64,000 nucleotides of DNA. Source: Lanius collurio (taxonomy: Eukaryota; Chordata; Aves; Passeriformes; Laniidae). Of the stretch, positions 45,471 to 59,770 are shown piece after piece (the stretch's first letter is position 1; every line of letters starts with the position of its first letter). Position numbers and translations under genes: made by a program. The notes under the pieces were generated by a model, which was given only the letters and a program-made list of their open reading frames with translations, made no database searches and was not told the DNA's origin. The stretch spans positions 330,560-394,559 of the forward strand of contig JACBWW010000039.1 of NCBI GenBank assembly GCA_020086605.1, in the 5' to 3' direction.

Positions 45471-48400
45471 TTCACTTAGGAGAGTGATATTTCAAATAGG
45501 TCACAGGAAACTCTGGCAGGCGGGGAGCAAAGCAGAGCGTCAGTAGGAAAACATTAACCAGAGACATTTTGCAAGTGTAAGTCGACATTTGGGTTCCTAA
45601 TGGCTTCTGAAGTCCATTCAAAAATCTTTCAGTGAATATAAAAGAGGGGCAAGGCACCACAGCTGTGCAAGAGCCCCAGCCTGATCCTGAATCCCTTAAA
45701 AATGGCAGAGCCATGCCCAGAATGCTGCTGTGAGAGAGCCCAGGGCTGCCAGCACAGCCAGCAGGATGTGTTTGGGGGAGATGGACTCTGCCTTTGGTCA
45801 GGAAAGAGCTGACAGACAGTCAGTCCCTAAACCTCACTGCACCTTTCCTGCCTTCAGCTTTGATTTTGATTCTTCAGACAAACAATGAACTTCATTTTCC
45901 TCTCACATAATCACAGCCTGGAGCAAATCAGGAGTGACTTCAGTAAATCCTGTAATGCACGCTGCATGTACACCTTCAGAATCAGGCAAAATACATTTTA
46001 CATGCAGGTTGGAAAAGGTGCCTCCACACCACCTCTGCGGGCACAAAACATGCTCATCAATAATACACCTTTTCCTCCTTTTCACCTTTGCAAACAGAAT
46101 CAATTAACTGAAATCCCACTTAGGAATGATTCAGGTGAAATTACTTTGAAGGACGAGTCCACCTCCCATTACCTTCAGCAGCTGAGGATGAAGTTACTCA
46201 AGAGTTAAGAAACCTCTAGGGCAATATCAGGCTGTCACTGGGTCCTGTCCTGCTCCAGCAGGGCTGGGGTCCCTGGAGCTGCTGCCCCACAAGTGGCTAG
46301 AGCACCACAGCATCTGGATGTAAAAGTTCTGCAGGATCAGGATGAGAAAATAAATGATATAGTAAGACAATAAAAAGCACTGTTCCTAGAAAGTGAGGTC
46401 TAATGAGTTCCTCTTGGTGGATTATAAATCCAGCAGCCGTGTATGTCATAAAACAAAAAGGAAAAGTAACCACATGCCTATTAGAGCAGTTCTCCTCAAG
46501 TTCTTTTCCTATATGAACTGGGTAATTGAGGACTCAAAGTACTGGCATGTCTGAGGCTGTGACTGTCACATCAGTGCTTCCATCAGTGAATGACAAATCT
46601 CTGTAAAAACAGCCTTCTGTGACTGTGGTGGGACAGGCCCTCAGTACCACATTCTCCTCCCCTGGCTGGGTGACCAAGGGAAGCTGTGGGTGCTTTGTGC
46701 CCGTCATTTTCACAGGTTTTTTATGATGCAGAAAAACCAGTGGTTCATTGGATAAGAATGAGGGAGCTGGCACTGGTGTGAAGGGAGCTGAAAGAGAAAC
46801 TTGGAGCACACAGCTTCACCAAAAACCTTGTCAGTCAATACACAAAATGTCAGACAGACCTGACCCACAGCTTTATTCCTCTCATAATCATTGTACTCTG
46901 TCATACTGACATAAAACAGCCCATCCCACCCTGAACAAACCCAACTGAACCAGGAGAGGTTTCTGGCATGGTGAGGTTGTGTGCTGCACTGTGAGCAACA
47001 CTGTACACTCAGCAAGAGGAAACCCCAGGTAGAGAGGGTCCCTCCAGCTGTGTCACAGAAGAAACCCCTGCTCTGACCCATGTGGCATGTGAAGGGGTGG
47101 GCATGTTTGCAAGGGGTGAGGAGGGAATTTATAAGTACAAGGAAAGCACGAACATATTGCTTTTCTGTTTGGCATGAAATCAGCTATAAATAGTGTGACA
47201 ATTGTCTCCAGAAACCCAGGACAACCTCTGCCCTGATTAGCAACCACACACTGTCCCTTTGGACTTTACTGAAGCCATGCAGGTTGCAGTCACCAGCTCA
47301 GCTGGCTCAGTTGTCTGTTATTCCCTTTAAAACTACCCTAGCAAAGCTGCCTTTTCCAAGGAGAGACAGAGGCTGGTTCTCTGCCTCAGACAAACCTGCT
47401 GTAGCTCCAGTGTTGATCATCATCCAGTTGAAGAGTAGAGTTCTCCAGCTGGGCCCTGTGTCTGCTCCGTGGTGGTAATTCTTCCAGACCTACTCTGTGT
47501 ATTACCTTAGCCCAGCAATATTTATTTAGCAGATAAAACTTTGATGCTGCTCCTGTAGAAATAGTTTGCAATATATTAACAAGGCCATAATATTAGTCAA
47601 ACGCCTCTTTCATGTGCCCCCCATGGTGTAAAAAAATCAGCAGATGCCAAAGGTCACAAGGCAAATTCAGCCCTTATGAGAAGTTAACCATTAGATAAAG
47701 CAAAAGGATGAGGGTGATCGGGGGTACCATAAAACACTCTCTCCTCCAAGACCTTGCAGCTCACAGCATGCTGTGTATAATACATGCAAGGCTGTTACTT
47801 AAAACAATTCAATATGATCCAAGTCCATCCAGACACAAAGAAGTAATTCATCCTTTTCCCATGGATGGGCACAAAACAAACCATGCCATAGTACCATCCA
47901 GGGACAAATAGGTGTTTCTTTTTCAGTGCATCTCTACGAACTCCCACTGCCTGCCTGGCTGAGGTGGGGCTTTCAGGAACGTTTGCAAGGATTTGGGTCC
48001 CTCTTGCTTTCTCTAAACCACCCCATCCCGTTGCTGCCCTCCCAGACACAGCCATGGGCATCAGAACCCATCCAGCACCAGTCACAAAATAGCTCCTCCT
48101 GGCCCCATGCTGGGGGTGAGGGGGGCCTCTCCAGCAGCCAGGTCACCTTCCCCAGTGAAGGGCAAAGACATTCCTCAGGGTGATGGGGGCTGGCAGTGCC
48201 CACTGCAGAAACCTCCCCCTGGCCTGTTTTCTCTCTGTCTCTGTTTCCCCATTCAGGAAAAAGCTTCTGTCACAACAGCTGCTGATTCATTTTCTGACTT
48301 GGTGCCGAGCGTGCCAGACATAACATTTGTTTGCTGCCAAAGTGGTAAAAACAATGACTTACCAGCTCATTTTTCTTCAGTTGATTATGTGGTGGGGGGA

Positions 48401-51400
48401 GAGAGGAGCTTTAATTAAAATTAGATACGGAGGAGAATAAATCCACTGAGATGCAAAGAGCAACTCTCTGGAAGGCAGGAAAGGGGAGAGCATCTGAGGT
48501 GGTGTGGGAACAGCCATTGCCAAACAAAGGAAAACAAGGGGCAGTGGTGAGGCACTCTGTGGTCCCTTGCTGCCCTTCACCAGCCTCTCTCTGTGCTTTC
48601 CACCACCCAGGTGTCAACAGCGTCCCCAGACCAGTAACTCTCAGATCCAACACTTTGCCTTCCAGACTGAGAGGAGAGAAGCCACCTAAAGATCACTCCA
48701 ATGCGGGCAGACAAGTATACTGGTCTTTGATCCTTTCCATCTTTCTTCCTTGAATTGTCTTCTGAGATGAAGGAGTCCCACCAACAACATCTATTTGCTT
48801 CTTAAAACACTGACTGATGATTTTCCCTATAGAGAGAATCTACTTTCAACCTACATTTTGGAAGTGTTCAGGGCTGAATGACTGGACTGAGATTTTGGCT
48901 TGCCTATTATACACTAGAGCCAAGTCTGGCTCCAATGAGTGAAGAGTCCTGGTAACCAGTGTAAGGATGAGGACCTGCTGTGGAAGAACCATCCAAAGCC
49001 ATTATCCCAACACAACCATTATCATTGCATCTGATGATAAAGAAAAGGCTAAATGATTCAGAGGCTGCAAGAGAGATTTTTAAGGCAGATGGGGAACAAT
49101 CAATCCACATGTGCAATGTGGCTGTGTGGTCAGATACCATGATTCAAACCAAGGACTCATCAAGGACTACTTATCTAATACCTGCTAACCTCTCCAAACA
49201 CATGAGGAGGAAGAGCTCACATTTATACTTTGCAAGCTCTTGCATTCTTTGCTTTAAATGGTTGTTTGCTCTCTTCATCTGAGGGGAATACAAAGAATGG
49301 CTATTTCCAAATACAAAACCCAAGATGAAGCAGTCATTCCTGTTCACTAGAGAAAGTAAAATAGACACTAGAGAAGCTCTTTAGAAGGAAGAAAGGATTT
49401 TCAAGAATACCAAATGAGGCACCTAGATACCACCAACAAACCACTGAAAAATCTATCCAGCTTCTTGGAATATTTTTGGAAATCCACCTCATTATGTCAA
49501 CTTGTATTCAGAACCTGAAAGGAGTGTTTTCACCACCATATTCTCACAGAATGGGGAAGAAGGGATTTAAGAGGTGTCTTACATTCTCCTCTCTTATCTC
49601 TGCTACACAACTAAACCATTCTTTCCTTGACTTGATCTACCTGCATCACTTCACAGGTCTCGTACATACCGTCTCCTTGGATGACATTGCTAAATTACTT
49701 CATTATGGCAAAATAAAAGTGCTTAAGAAAATCTCCAGCTGATCTCTCAACCAGCTGTGCCATGAGAATCCCACCAAGAAAGGTTTCTCCCTCCCATGAC
49801 CTTTTGCTGACTTAGATCCCACAGAAAGCAATGCTGCACTGCAGAGCAGTGCTCAAGCTGTGGACTGACATACCTGACTATCCAGAGACACCCTGCCCTT
49901 TTTGCCTTCAGTTGGACCTGTAGTTTATCAGCACCTTTGGAAACTAAGTGTAGAAACTAACACATTTAATTGTATTGCTGCATAAGGACCTTCATTTCCA
50001 GTCTTTTATCAGCAGGAATGATATTGCCATTCTATACACTAGACCTGTTTTTGTAATACGATGGTTCATCAGAAGTTTTTATGTTAATATCGAATCAGAA
50101 ATAATACACATGTGATTCATAATAATCTAACTGAATGGCTGCACTGAATGTATTGTAAGAAATTCTGGTTAGGCAAGAAACTCATTAAAGAAATAGTGAC
50201 TACTATTATCCCACAGCATATATTGTTCTACTGGAAAGTTTCCTTGAGTAGTTTCTTTAATTAGCAATTTGATATTTTGAAATAGTGTGATCTCCACAAC
50301 ACACAATTTGTAACACAGACTTGGCTGGCAAAACAAAGGAAAACAAGCAATCTTTTCAGAGTTTGCATCTCTAGGGCATATCTTGTCATTTGCTGCTGTA
50401 TATATGTGCATAACACGGTGACACTGTTCTTGACGGATTTTGATTCTTAAAAGTTACTTAGATAAAAAGGTTTTTTATTGGAACAAAATATATTGGGGGC
50501 TTTTTTTCTTTTTTTAGAAAATCCACATAAAAATATTTGCATAACTTTGGGCTATTCAAATAGAAGATGTTGACCCCAGCTGTGTTCTAGTGAATGAATC
50601 ATTTATGTAGGAGCTCATTGCACAGAACGTATGGTATTTTATCTTTGCTGGGTTTCTGCCAAATACAGTCTGTAACAATTTTTCCCCTTTGCCACATTTG
50701 CTGCTTGATATCCTTTAAAATATACCAGCTCCAAGTGTGAGAAAGCAAAACAGATTCTGGCCGGCTGTGGCTGAGAGCTGTTTGTATGGATACCCCTGTG
50801 CTGGCACCGAGGTGCCCTTGATTTTGGAGAACATCCATTCCAGATCTGAGACTCTCCTTGCACTGACTGCTTTTAATCAACATTGATTCGAAGTTAATTT
50901 AAACCTGCAGGGAACTGCAGAAGCCCAGGAGCAACGGAAAACGGGGATCTTCTTCAAAAACAACATAGGAACTGCCCCAGTGAGAGAGAAAAATTTCCAC
51001 TGCCTTGAACATCTCAAGCTCTGCACCTGCAGGCAAAGCCTGCAGGGAGTAAGGGAGGATGTTTCTGCCACAGCTCTGCTCAGTTACAGCTATTCTCCAG
51101 GTATCACTTAAGTGGTATTTGGGCAAGACATATTTCTACCCAGAAGAGCAGGGAAAAAGATTATTACATTAAGTGACTGAGGCACTGCATGGCCAAAGCC
51201 ACTATTACACCAGGTTTGATTTGAAACGGTAAGCGAGAGGTCAGACTCTCTCAACACTGATCTCCCGGGGGAGAAGAGATAAGAGATAAGGCAGAGTGCT
51301 AAGATTTCCATGCTCCCACATGAATAGATAAGGTCTGAATGAGCAGCCTCATCTGTAGGCTGCTTCCCTAAGCGTTTTTCATAGCTTTCACTGGAAACCC

Positions 51401-52485
51401 TCATACCTTTCTACTCTGAATCACATAATTATGGTTTCCACAAGAAATTCAGAGCAGGATCTCCTCCCACAAAATTTCCTCTCACCTGCACTCCTTTCAT
51501 CACCAAAGATAAGTGTTTGTCAGCACTACCTCTACTATTGAAAGGGTTCACAAGCAGCTCAATTTAGCAGCCAGAGTCAAGAATATTTCCCCATGTGTAT
51601 GCTTCTAAAACATGTTTCTGTGTGTGGCATGAGCAACTCCAGGAGGAATCATTCATTCAGGACACACTTGCAGTCTTGATGTGCTCTCCCTGCTAAGCAA
51701 GGAGCCTCTTTTACAACAGACAACCTCATTAGTAGGTTGCCTTCCAGTTTCCCAGGAAAGCCTTGCTCAGATGGAGATACTGCTGGCAGGATGCAGCCCC
51801 ATTAATCTCTGCCATCCCAGTTCCTCATGCCTGAGCTGTTCCCTGTCACAGGAGGCTCCCTCTTCATTACAACCTCCCACATGCAACAGGAACAAAACAG
51901 CCCAGTTCAACCTGACCCTGGGTAAACTCCAAACATAGACAAGACACTGCTCTGAAAGTCACCAGTAAATTCATCTTTCAGCAGCAGATTATTTCTGATG
52001 TGGAATGTTTGCTCCCATTCCCTCAGACCAGCAAGATGGGGTTTATCACAACTCTGCAAGAAAGTCCTTCCTGATAGACTCACCTAAGAAGTTGCACTGA
52101 CACCGGTGCCAGTGTTCCAGAGTTGAAGGTGCTGCTGTAATTACACATGACTGTTGTATAAACTCCAGTTTTGGTTGCTCATAACTTCATCTGTAATTAA
52201 TTGTTTAGGCTGAAAATTTCTCAAGCTGGATTCAGCCTCAGGCTAAACTCTTTCATTTTGGCTGAAATGGCTTGAGTCTTTCCCAAGAATATATTTAAGG
52301 AAAAAGACTTTCTTTTCCCCCTGTTAAAAGGATCATTTTGTAATTTACTGAAATGTTCTCACAACTCCATGCTTCTAAAAGCAGAACCTTGAAATACTGG
52401 CAGACATGACTGTTGTGAAACACATCTCTTCATATTGTCAGGGGGAGAGAAGGATCATAATTTGGCTGTTTTCAGCCTCAGACTT

Positions 52486-52545
52486 AAATATATATAAATA
52501 TATATAGGTATGTATACACACACACACATATATACATATTTAACT
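52486..52545. repeat. TA/CA microsatellite
   Basis: A tatataaatatatata stretch followed by a short CA run and further TA dinucleotides; imperfect. Confidence 0.8.
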
Positions 52546-53937
52546 TTGACTACCCTGAGTGCTGAGCAAGCCTGGTGCCCCACTGTGCCAGACACACCAG
52601 GGAGGGGACATACACAACATCCAACAGAGACCAAGGATACTCCTGCAGCTACAAGTCTTGCTAGAGCTTTCAGTGCAAACGTGCCCTTTGGTTGCAGGTT
52701 CTCTGAGGTACCAGGCCAGAAGAGAGCTGGAGACAGGTCAAGCTGAGCTGGATACAGACACTACATCTCAATGAACACAGGAGAAGCAACTACTGAAAAG
52801 AGCCTGTGATGAGCCTGGCCACAGAGCAAGGTCTGACCCGCAGGCAGTGAAGACAACCCTGAGTGCACATGGAGTAGCAAAGACAAGTCAAAATGTTCAG
52901 AAGCAGTTCAGTAAATAGCTTGAGTCTACTCTGAAAACAGCCAGAGGTGTCTCTGCAGAGGTCTACTCTACAATGAGACAGAGGTGGAGAAAATGAGTAC
53001 CTGATCACTCATGAAAAAGAGCACAGCACAATGCAAGGGGGCTGAATGCAACATGCCCAAAGGTTCCTTCTTCAGGAGTATCTGAAGCTGAGACCTTATG
53101 ACAGGCTAAAGATGTTGTACCCACATTTAAAGGGGGTGCACACACAGTGATTTCTGGCCATGCAGAAAATAGGCAGAAAGTACATTTGGCCGCAGAAAAC
53201 AAGCCCTAGAAACACAGGAATTCTTGAAAAATCTGAACAGAAAAGTGAAAATTACTTCATTAAAATTTTTACCAATGCGATAGAGTCCAGAGATGTAATC
53301 AGGAAAAAGAAACCTCTGCACTTATCTGCCTCCGAGCTAACCAGGAAAGCAAAACGGGCCCACTCTAAGAAATTAAAACACTTATAGACAGTTCTTACTA
53401 CTCTGTGAACATGAGTCAGTAGAAGTGAAAATGGTGCACAGATGGGCCAGCACAGAAGCAACAGAAGTGCCGTGATATTTACAAGGAGGAAAAAAAAAAT
53501 CTTCCTTTACAAGTGTAAATATACCAGAGAAATCATCCGCTCGCAGCACAAACTGGGCTTTGATGTAGCAAACACTCCCACCAGGGACGGCACTGGCTCT
53601 GCCGGCAGGAGTAGGGAGGAGGCAGACATTGCATCTGGAAGACAGTGGGCTCAAAGCACTGAGCTTTTCCAAGGAGTCACAACACACACAAACATGCCAG
53701 GCACACAGAACATTTTATAGTCCTCATGCAACCAGCAGCAAGGGGTCAATGTCCCAGGCCGTGGAGAGATGCTGAGAAGGAAAGAATTGTGGTGAGTGTT
53801 GGGTCTAACAGCTGGAAAGAGCAATATGAAAGCCCCATCAGCCTGGGCTCTGGTGCACTGCCCACAACACCAGACATGCAACATCTTAAAAGACACATGA
53901 AACAAAGCTGGTGGTGTTCTGCATGGAGCCAAGAAAG

Positions 53938-54360
53938 TGGCACCTGGAGCACTCTGTCCATCTCTGGGGTCCTCAGCACAGGAAGGACATGGACCTGCTG
54001 GAACAGGACCAGAGGAGGGCCATGAAGGTGGTCAGAGGGAAAATGATCTGGGGAGACTTTAAAGCACCTCCCAGTACCTGAAGGGGCCATGAGAAAGATA
54101 GGGACATTTTACCAGGGGCTGTTGTGATAGGACAAGGGATAATGGTTTTAAAAGACTTGACTTTAACTAGATACAAGGAAAAGATGCAAGGAAATGAGAG
54201 TGGTGAAACACCGGCACAGGTTGCCCAGAGAGGTGGTAAATGCCCCATTCCTGGAAACATTGAAGGTCAGGTCGGATGGGGCTCTGAACAACCTGATGTT
54301 TGGGCTGGAGTAGATGATCTTTAAAATGTCCCTTCCAATCCCAACCATTCTGTGATTTTT
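53938..54360 (+). mobile_element. CR1: CR1 LINE 3' region, plus orientation
   Basis: The longest CR1 copy in the window. It contains, in order, 'ctggggtcctcagcacaggaaggacatggacctgctgga', 'ccagaggagggccatgaaggtg', a 'gtgataggacaagggataatggttttaaa' block, 'cacaggttgcccagagaggtgg', and 'tcccttccaatcccaaccattctgtgatttt'. All are hallmarks of the CR1 3' end. It is non-coding and 5'-truncated. Upstream sequence from 53,720 may be a more diverged continuation. Confidence 0.9.
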
Positions 54361-54364
54361 GGGC

Positions 54365-57300
54365 CACTCAGCCTCTCACAGAGCAGCAATAACACAGGGG
54401 GTCTTTTTCTCCAACCTCTCTCAGGCCTCCCCGTCAGTGCAAGCCGCTCAGTTCACAGCGAGAGCACGGGGCTGAGCTCTCCAGACTAATCACATTCCTC
54501 CCCACACGTCTTCCCCTCACCTGTAAAACAGCAGTAACAATATTTACACTTCTGCAGCTGGCTCAAGATGTGGGACTGAAAACTTAATTATCATCAGTGC
54601 TAGTCACCTGTGAGAACAGCTCACAGCCTGACCACAGGAGGAATGAATGGAGCCCAAGGAGTCAGTGGAGCTCCCAGTGTGGAGCTGCAGGAGACAGCAC
54701 AAATCTCATCCCAGTGGTAAAAAAGTCTGGCAGCTTTGAATGGGAGAGAAACAGCTTCCCCATCACTTACAAAGTTGTTTATAGTGAATTATCACAGAAT
54801 TTCATAATGGGTTTCCAAGCAGGTCAGGCAAACTCCTGTCATTCAGTGCTCTGACCGCTGACTCTGCAGTGACACACATACTTGTGTTCTACAGGACAAA
54901 TCATTTTTAAACAATAAATCCGGCTTTCCAAACTTCTCACCTCCCCCGGGTCCCTGTAACAACTTTGTGGGTATGTGCTTCATTGTCTCACTCTTGAAGA
55001 CCTTTTTTTCCCCAGTGTGGTGTGAAAGACCCAAGCACAGCAGGATAAATTAATTAACTGAGCAGACAGCAATTCTGCCATCAAATGAACAAAATGAAAG
55101 AGTAACAGAGACTTACACTTATAGTCACCCCTAAGTGTTTCACATGACAACAGCAGGGAAAACACAGTCCAGACTGTTGTTTTAATGTTGATAATATTCC
55201 AAAATCTCCAGCCTTACCAATTTCTCAGTGGAAATAAAACCTTTGACATCAGTGGGAATTCTGTCTGGGCACGAAAGCTGGTTGTTATAATATGATCCAG
55301 CAATAAGAGTCTGTTTTGATTGTCAGATGTTTAATACCATTCCTTTCTATGCCTGCCCAGAGCACCTGGACTGACAAGCAGAGGACAAAACTTCAGTGGA
55401 ATTGTGTTAGACATGAATACATCTGTGCACTCACGTGCTTTCTGTCAAGGCTTGTGCTGGCAAGGAGTTGATTCTGTGCTCCAGTACGGGCAGGGTTTAT
55501 ACTTTGCAATCACCTCTCAGCAGCTGGAGGGCTGCCTGACGTGTCAGCCCGCTCTGCTGGAGAGCATTGCCTTTTTGCATCTCAGCTGGTTTGTTACTGC
55601 TGCATACATCTCGCTCAGATGCAGACCAGGACTGGGCAGAACAAGGCTGCTAATTTCCCCCCAAATCGTGAAGATGTTAAGGAGTATAGGGGGAGGGAAG
55701 GGGAGAAGGAAAGCGTTATGATAACAGCAACAGTAAGAGGTAAAAGTTAAAATTAAGACAGGAACAAAATTCAAAGGCACACGTGTGTAAGACACCATCA
55801 CTTCAGGCATATGTCAAAATACTGTCAGATTTTTCTCTATTCATTAAGTCAACAGTTAAACACCCACCAGCTCTGCTTTTTGTTAGCCCTGGAGTTTTGC
55901 TGCACCTGGAGGTCCTCTCTATGGCATCAGCAGTAGAAACAACTAGGTTTCTCAGCAGATAACCTCATTCAAGAGCAGGTTGAGTAACCCCTTCCACTCG
56001 TGTCACCATGAGGGCCACAAGCAGGGGTCAGGTCACAGACTCTGTGTGGTGGAGACCAGCCCAAGCACAACAGAAGCCATGGAAAAATGACCTGAATTTT
56101 AACATTTTTTCCTAGTTTTAAGTCACACGTAACAGCACTTAATATTTGTCCCCAGAGTTTGATAAAAAAGAAAATTATTCCCATAATACTAAGTTAAAAG
56201 CAATCAGATTCATATCTATCCAGCTAATGTGGTAGAGATCACCAGCCTGTGGTGAGGAATGGTCCCAGCAAGGGAACATTGTACACTGGTCTGAGAAGAA
56301 ATTCTCCTCTCCAGCACCTGGGGTTCTTAACTCCCTTGCATTTACAGAAGATTCACAGAGAAACAACCTGACACAGGAGTGCTTTTCAATAGGGCTTTGA
56401 ACCACTAACAATATTTGATATAAAACCACTGCCCAATTAGAAAATTTGGTGGTGTGGTTAAAGAAAATCCAAACAAACAACCCACATGCAATAACTGAAG
56501 AATAATCCCAAATTTACTGGGTTTTAGAAATGTTAGTTTTGGTTTTGGTGCATAACTTCTATTATACGCAATGGAACTTTTCCATTACAGGTAGAAGGAT
56601 GAGTAAACTAGCAAACTCTTATTTACAAAAGAGGGGTAACCTTGTCCAAGCAAGTACATATTAGATTGAGACTATGGTAATTTTCTAGGACTGTATTTAG
56701 ATGAAAGAGTCTGGGTTTTTTAGTGGTTTTGGCCTCAAAAACCTTCCCAAGGGACATGTATAATTTAGCTGGGCTAAGTCTCCTTTAGGTTTAGGAGCCA
56801 AGAAGACAGACTCATCTCTCTTCCACAAGAGCCAGCATCCAGAATTTGGCAACACACTTTTCTCCTAAGCAGCGTCAGCCTTGAGCTGTACCTGCTCTTT
56901 GCCATTATATCATCTCAGGCACATAAATTACCCCTTTCCAGTCTGAGGGAAAAAATCCCACACAGACACCTTGATTGCCCTGACACTACTACCTGTTCTG
57001 CACTCCAATTTCCCCACTTCTCAGTCCAAATAAGGCTGCTTTATGCACTGTTTTATTACCTCAGGTAATACTGCACACTCTCAGCCACAGGAACAAAGAC
57101 TTTGGTGAAAGCAATCTTGTTTGTCTGAGGGTTTGGGGGTTTTTCCCGTAAAACAGAAAAAATTCTCCCTGTTTGTAACTATGAACATTCCTCGCCAGTC
57201 CTCACCTAAGTCAGCCAAAAATCACATGAGGTCTTTCTGAAAAACTAAGTTCTGTGCAATGAAGTTATTAACTGCTGGGAAAGGCAGAAAAGCTTTTTTA

Positions 57301-58600
57301 CAGCTGTTCATTGATCCACTGAACGTCACCTTACACACTGTAGCCGCTTTTGGATTCTGCAGACTTCTGGAGTAGGCTAAGAAAAAACAAAAACCTTGGC
57401 CAGAGCAGTTACACTGCTTCTTGAGACATGTTTTTTTTGGGTTAAGGCCTCAGATTTTCAGCCAGCAATTTCTGTCCCTGGTGGAAATTAAAAAAAAAAA
57501 ACAAAACAAACAAAACACCAGGTTTGTCTGCTTTTCAGGAATCCAGAGAACACGTCTGAGTTTCTAAGATATTAATATGTGAATTGACCCCAATGGCCCA
57601 GCCTCCTTCCACTGAAGATCACAGTTATTCTGACAAAAGCCAGCAGTGCCTGGCTCCAGCCCAGAGTGCTCCCAGACACACAGAGATGTGAAGTGGGAGA
57701 GGAGCACCTGGCCATACCAGCTCCCATTTGGCACCCAGTGAGCCACATCCCTGTGCACACCCCAGCTGTGCTCCCACAGAAAGGGAGAGCCTGGTCCACC
57801 TGATGCTGAAGTCCCCATCACCAATGCTTTAATGACTCTCAGAAACCTTTCACACAGGGACCACGGCTTGTGCTGCTCACTCCAGTTTCAAGCAGGTGCA
57901 GAAACCCCTTGGTTTAAGCAATTGGCTGTCATCCTGCAGTGAATGAGGCCAGAATTAATTTTCTCCATTTAATTTATGTTTCAGCACTTTTATTCTAAAA
58001 CTGTACACGGCTGCTTGGGGATCAGCAGGTGCATTTCATCGGCACATAAACCATACCCAAACAGTCCAGGTCTTATCCCTGCATGCTCTTGCAGAAGCAC
58101 ACCACTCCTCACACCCAGTCTGCTGCTTAGCTTCCTTTCCTCTTTCCCTTTTAAATGGCACAGACAGCTGATGAAGAGCCAGGCACTCACCTTGACCCAG
58201 ACTTGAATCTCCATCAGACTTTCTCAGCAGGAACAGCCAGGTTTGAAATGAGAGGAAATGCTTGGCAGGTGTTCCCAGGGGACTGGCCAAAAATAAATGC
58301 ACTCTCCAGTTAATTTCCATCTGAGTACTACTAACATTTCTCCTTTAAGAGTGCGGCTGAAGCATTTGATTTACACAAGGTGAGGCATTTGTTTGCAGTC
58401 GCCCGGCAGAGCCAGCACACAACAGGGAACATTCAGACCCATTTTAATCACCTATGTAAGGTGCCCGTGCTCTCCATACAGACAAGGGATCTTTTAGGGT
58501 GAGATTCACTGTAATTAGGAACCTACCTCTCACCTTTGATTATAGCAGGAGTCTAGACAGCTAGTGTTGGCAGAGAACTGACAGACTTTAAAATTAGCTT
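54365..58600. other. Gene-free intergenic sequence
   Basis: No gene, RNA or well-preserved repeat was recognised. An A-rich tract with caaaacaaac units lies at 57,488-57,518 and may be the tail of an old retroelement. Confidence 0.45.
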
Positions 58601-58779
58601 GTACAAATATTCCCCAATGCATCGGATCTGCAAGGAAGCAGACTGGAGGCTCTCTGGGAAGAGGGTTATAGCGAGTAGCACTCGACACTTGGCAGGCAGA
58701 GGAGCAGGTAAGGCTGTTTACAGGCAGCTCTACTCAGCCGTGACTCCCACCAGGCAAGTCCCTGGTGTCAGCACAGAAC

Positions 58780-59040
58780 GCCGCAGGCTGGGCGAGCCGG
58801 ATCCCGAAGCCGCCGAGCCGCTTCCCTCCGCTCAGCTGCTGGCACTGCAGGAGAAAAGTCTGCTGGACGGCAGTTCTGGCGCAGGACCAGAGCCGGCAGC
58901 ACGGCGACCCGCCAGCCCATTGCCCAGCAAAACCTACTCCTTCCTTCTGCACGGGGATGCAGCTGCGACCGAGGAGCCCGGGAATACCCCGAGTCCTGCA
59001 GCCGCGGGCTGCTGGGCGGTGCAGGCTGAGCGGGCTCGTA
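58780..59040. promoter_or_regulatory. CpG-dense block, possible promoter or alternative first exon
   Basis: A 260-bp GC-rich stretch with many CpGs, bounded by a T-run at 59,067-59,085 and ordinary sequence to the left. CpG retention in an otherwise CpG-depleted region suggests an unmethylated element in the germline. A consensus donor-like site (CAG|GTAAGG, plus strand) occurs slightly upstream at 58,707/58,708 but is not linked to any recognised exon. Confidence 0.4.
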
Positions 59041-59066
59041 GCTGTCATCTCCTACTACTGCTTGCC

Positions 59067-59085
59067 TTTTTTTTTTTTTTTTTTT
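59067..59085. repeat. T19 homopolymer
   Basis: An uninterrupted run of 19 T. It could be a reverse-oriented poly(A) tail or simple slippage; no attached retroelement body was recognised. Confidence 0.85.
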
Positions 59086-59089
59086 AAGG

Positions 59090-59770
59090 AACCACATGGA
59101 TCATAACTTTAATAAGGGCTTTAGAAAACAAGGCAACTAGAAAATACGACCAGATGCATTCTAGCTTCATTAAAGAACTTTGCTACTCTCCCCCCAGAGT
59201 AGCAATTTTTTTACTTAAAAAAGAACTGTTGTATTTGAAAATAGTGCCATAAAACAATATCTCAGGCAGGAGATAGACTAAGGCAGAGACAGTTCAGCCT
59301 CTGAAATTACTCGCTTTAAATTGTGTGTTTTCATTTTCCATCCCAGATAACTGTGTGGCAAGGCTGTGCATTGCTACATGACAGCTCGTTCTGCTTTTAA
59401 AACAGCAGCACTTCAGTAGCAGCTAAATTGATGCTTTTTATGTGTCCATCACTTACCGAGGGTAATTGATTAGTGCCTGTGAGGGGCTCTGAGATCTAAC
59501 GGATTACATGTTCTGAGCCTGCTAAATTATTTGAAGAGATTTAGGAAGAAAAATATTCTAAATCAGATTTTTGTGTGATCCAGTATTCCCTTTCCCAATC
59601 AGCATTTCCCCTTTCCATATTTTTGCTCAGTTCGAATAAACGTGCTAAGCCCAGGGAGCAGATCTTCAATGGCAGCAAGAGAGCTGAGCATGACACCTGT
59701 TAAAATATAACGGAAAGTGAGTATATTTTTCCACTGAAAGTTTTTCTGATGACTGTTTATTCCTCTATTT
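59090..59770. other. Candidate conserved non-coding / enhancer block
   Basis: An AT-rich, repeat-free segment with motifs such as GGTAATTGATTAG (homeodomain-type), CATTAAAGAAC, TGACAGCTCG and CTAAATTGATGC. The even, non-repetitive texture next to two CpG-dense blocks fits a cis-regulatory region. There is no coding frame. This is inference from composition. Confidence 0.3.

Larger units (their letters stand above)
44870..53935. other. Gene-free intergenic sequence
   Basis: No gene or RNA was recognised over about 9 kb. The segment at 45,180-45,470 is AT-rich and repeat-free and listed separately. A TA/CA microsatellite occurs at 52.49 kb. Other sequence is ordinary unique-looking DNA. Confidence 0.5.
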
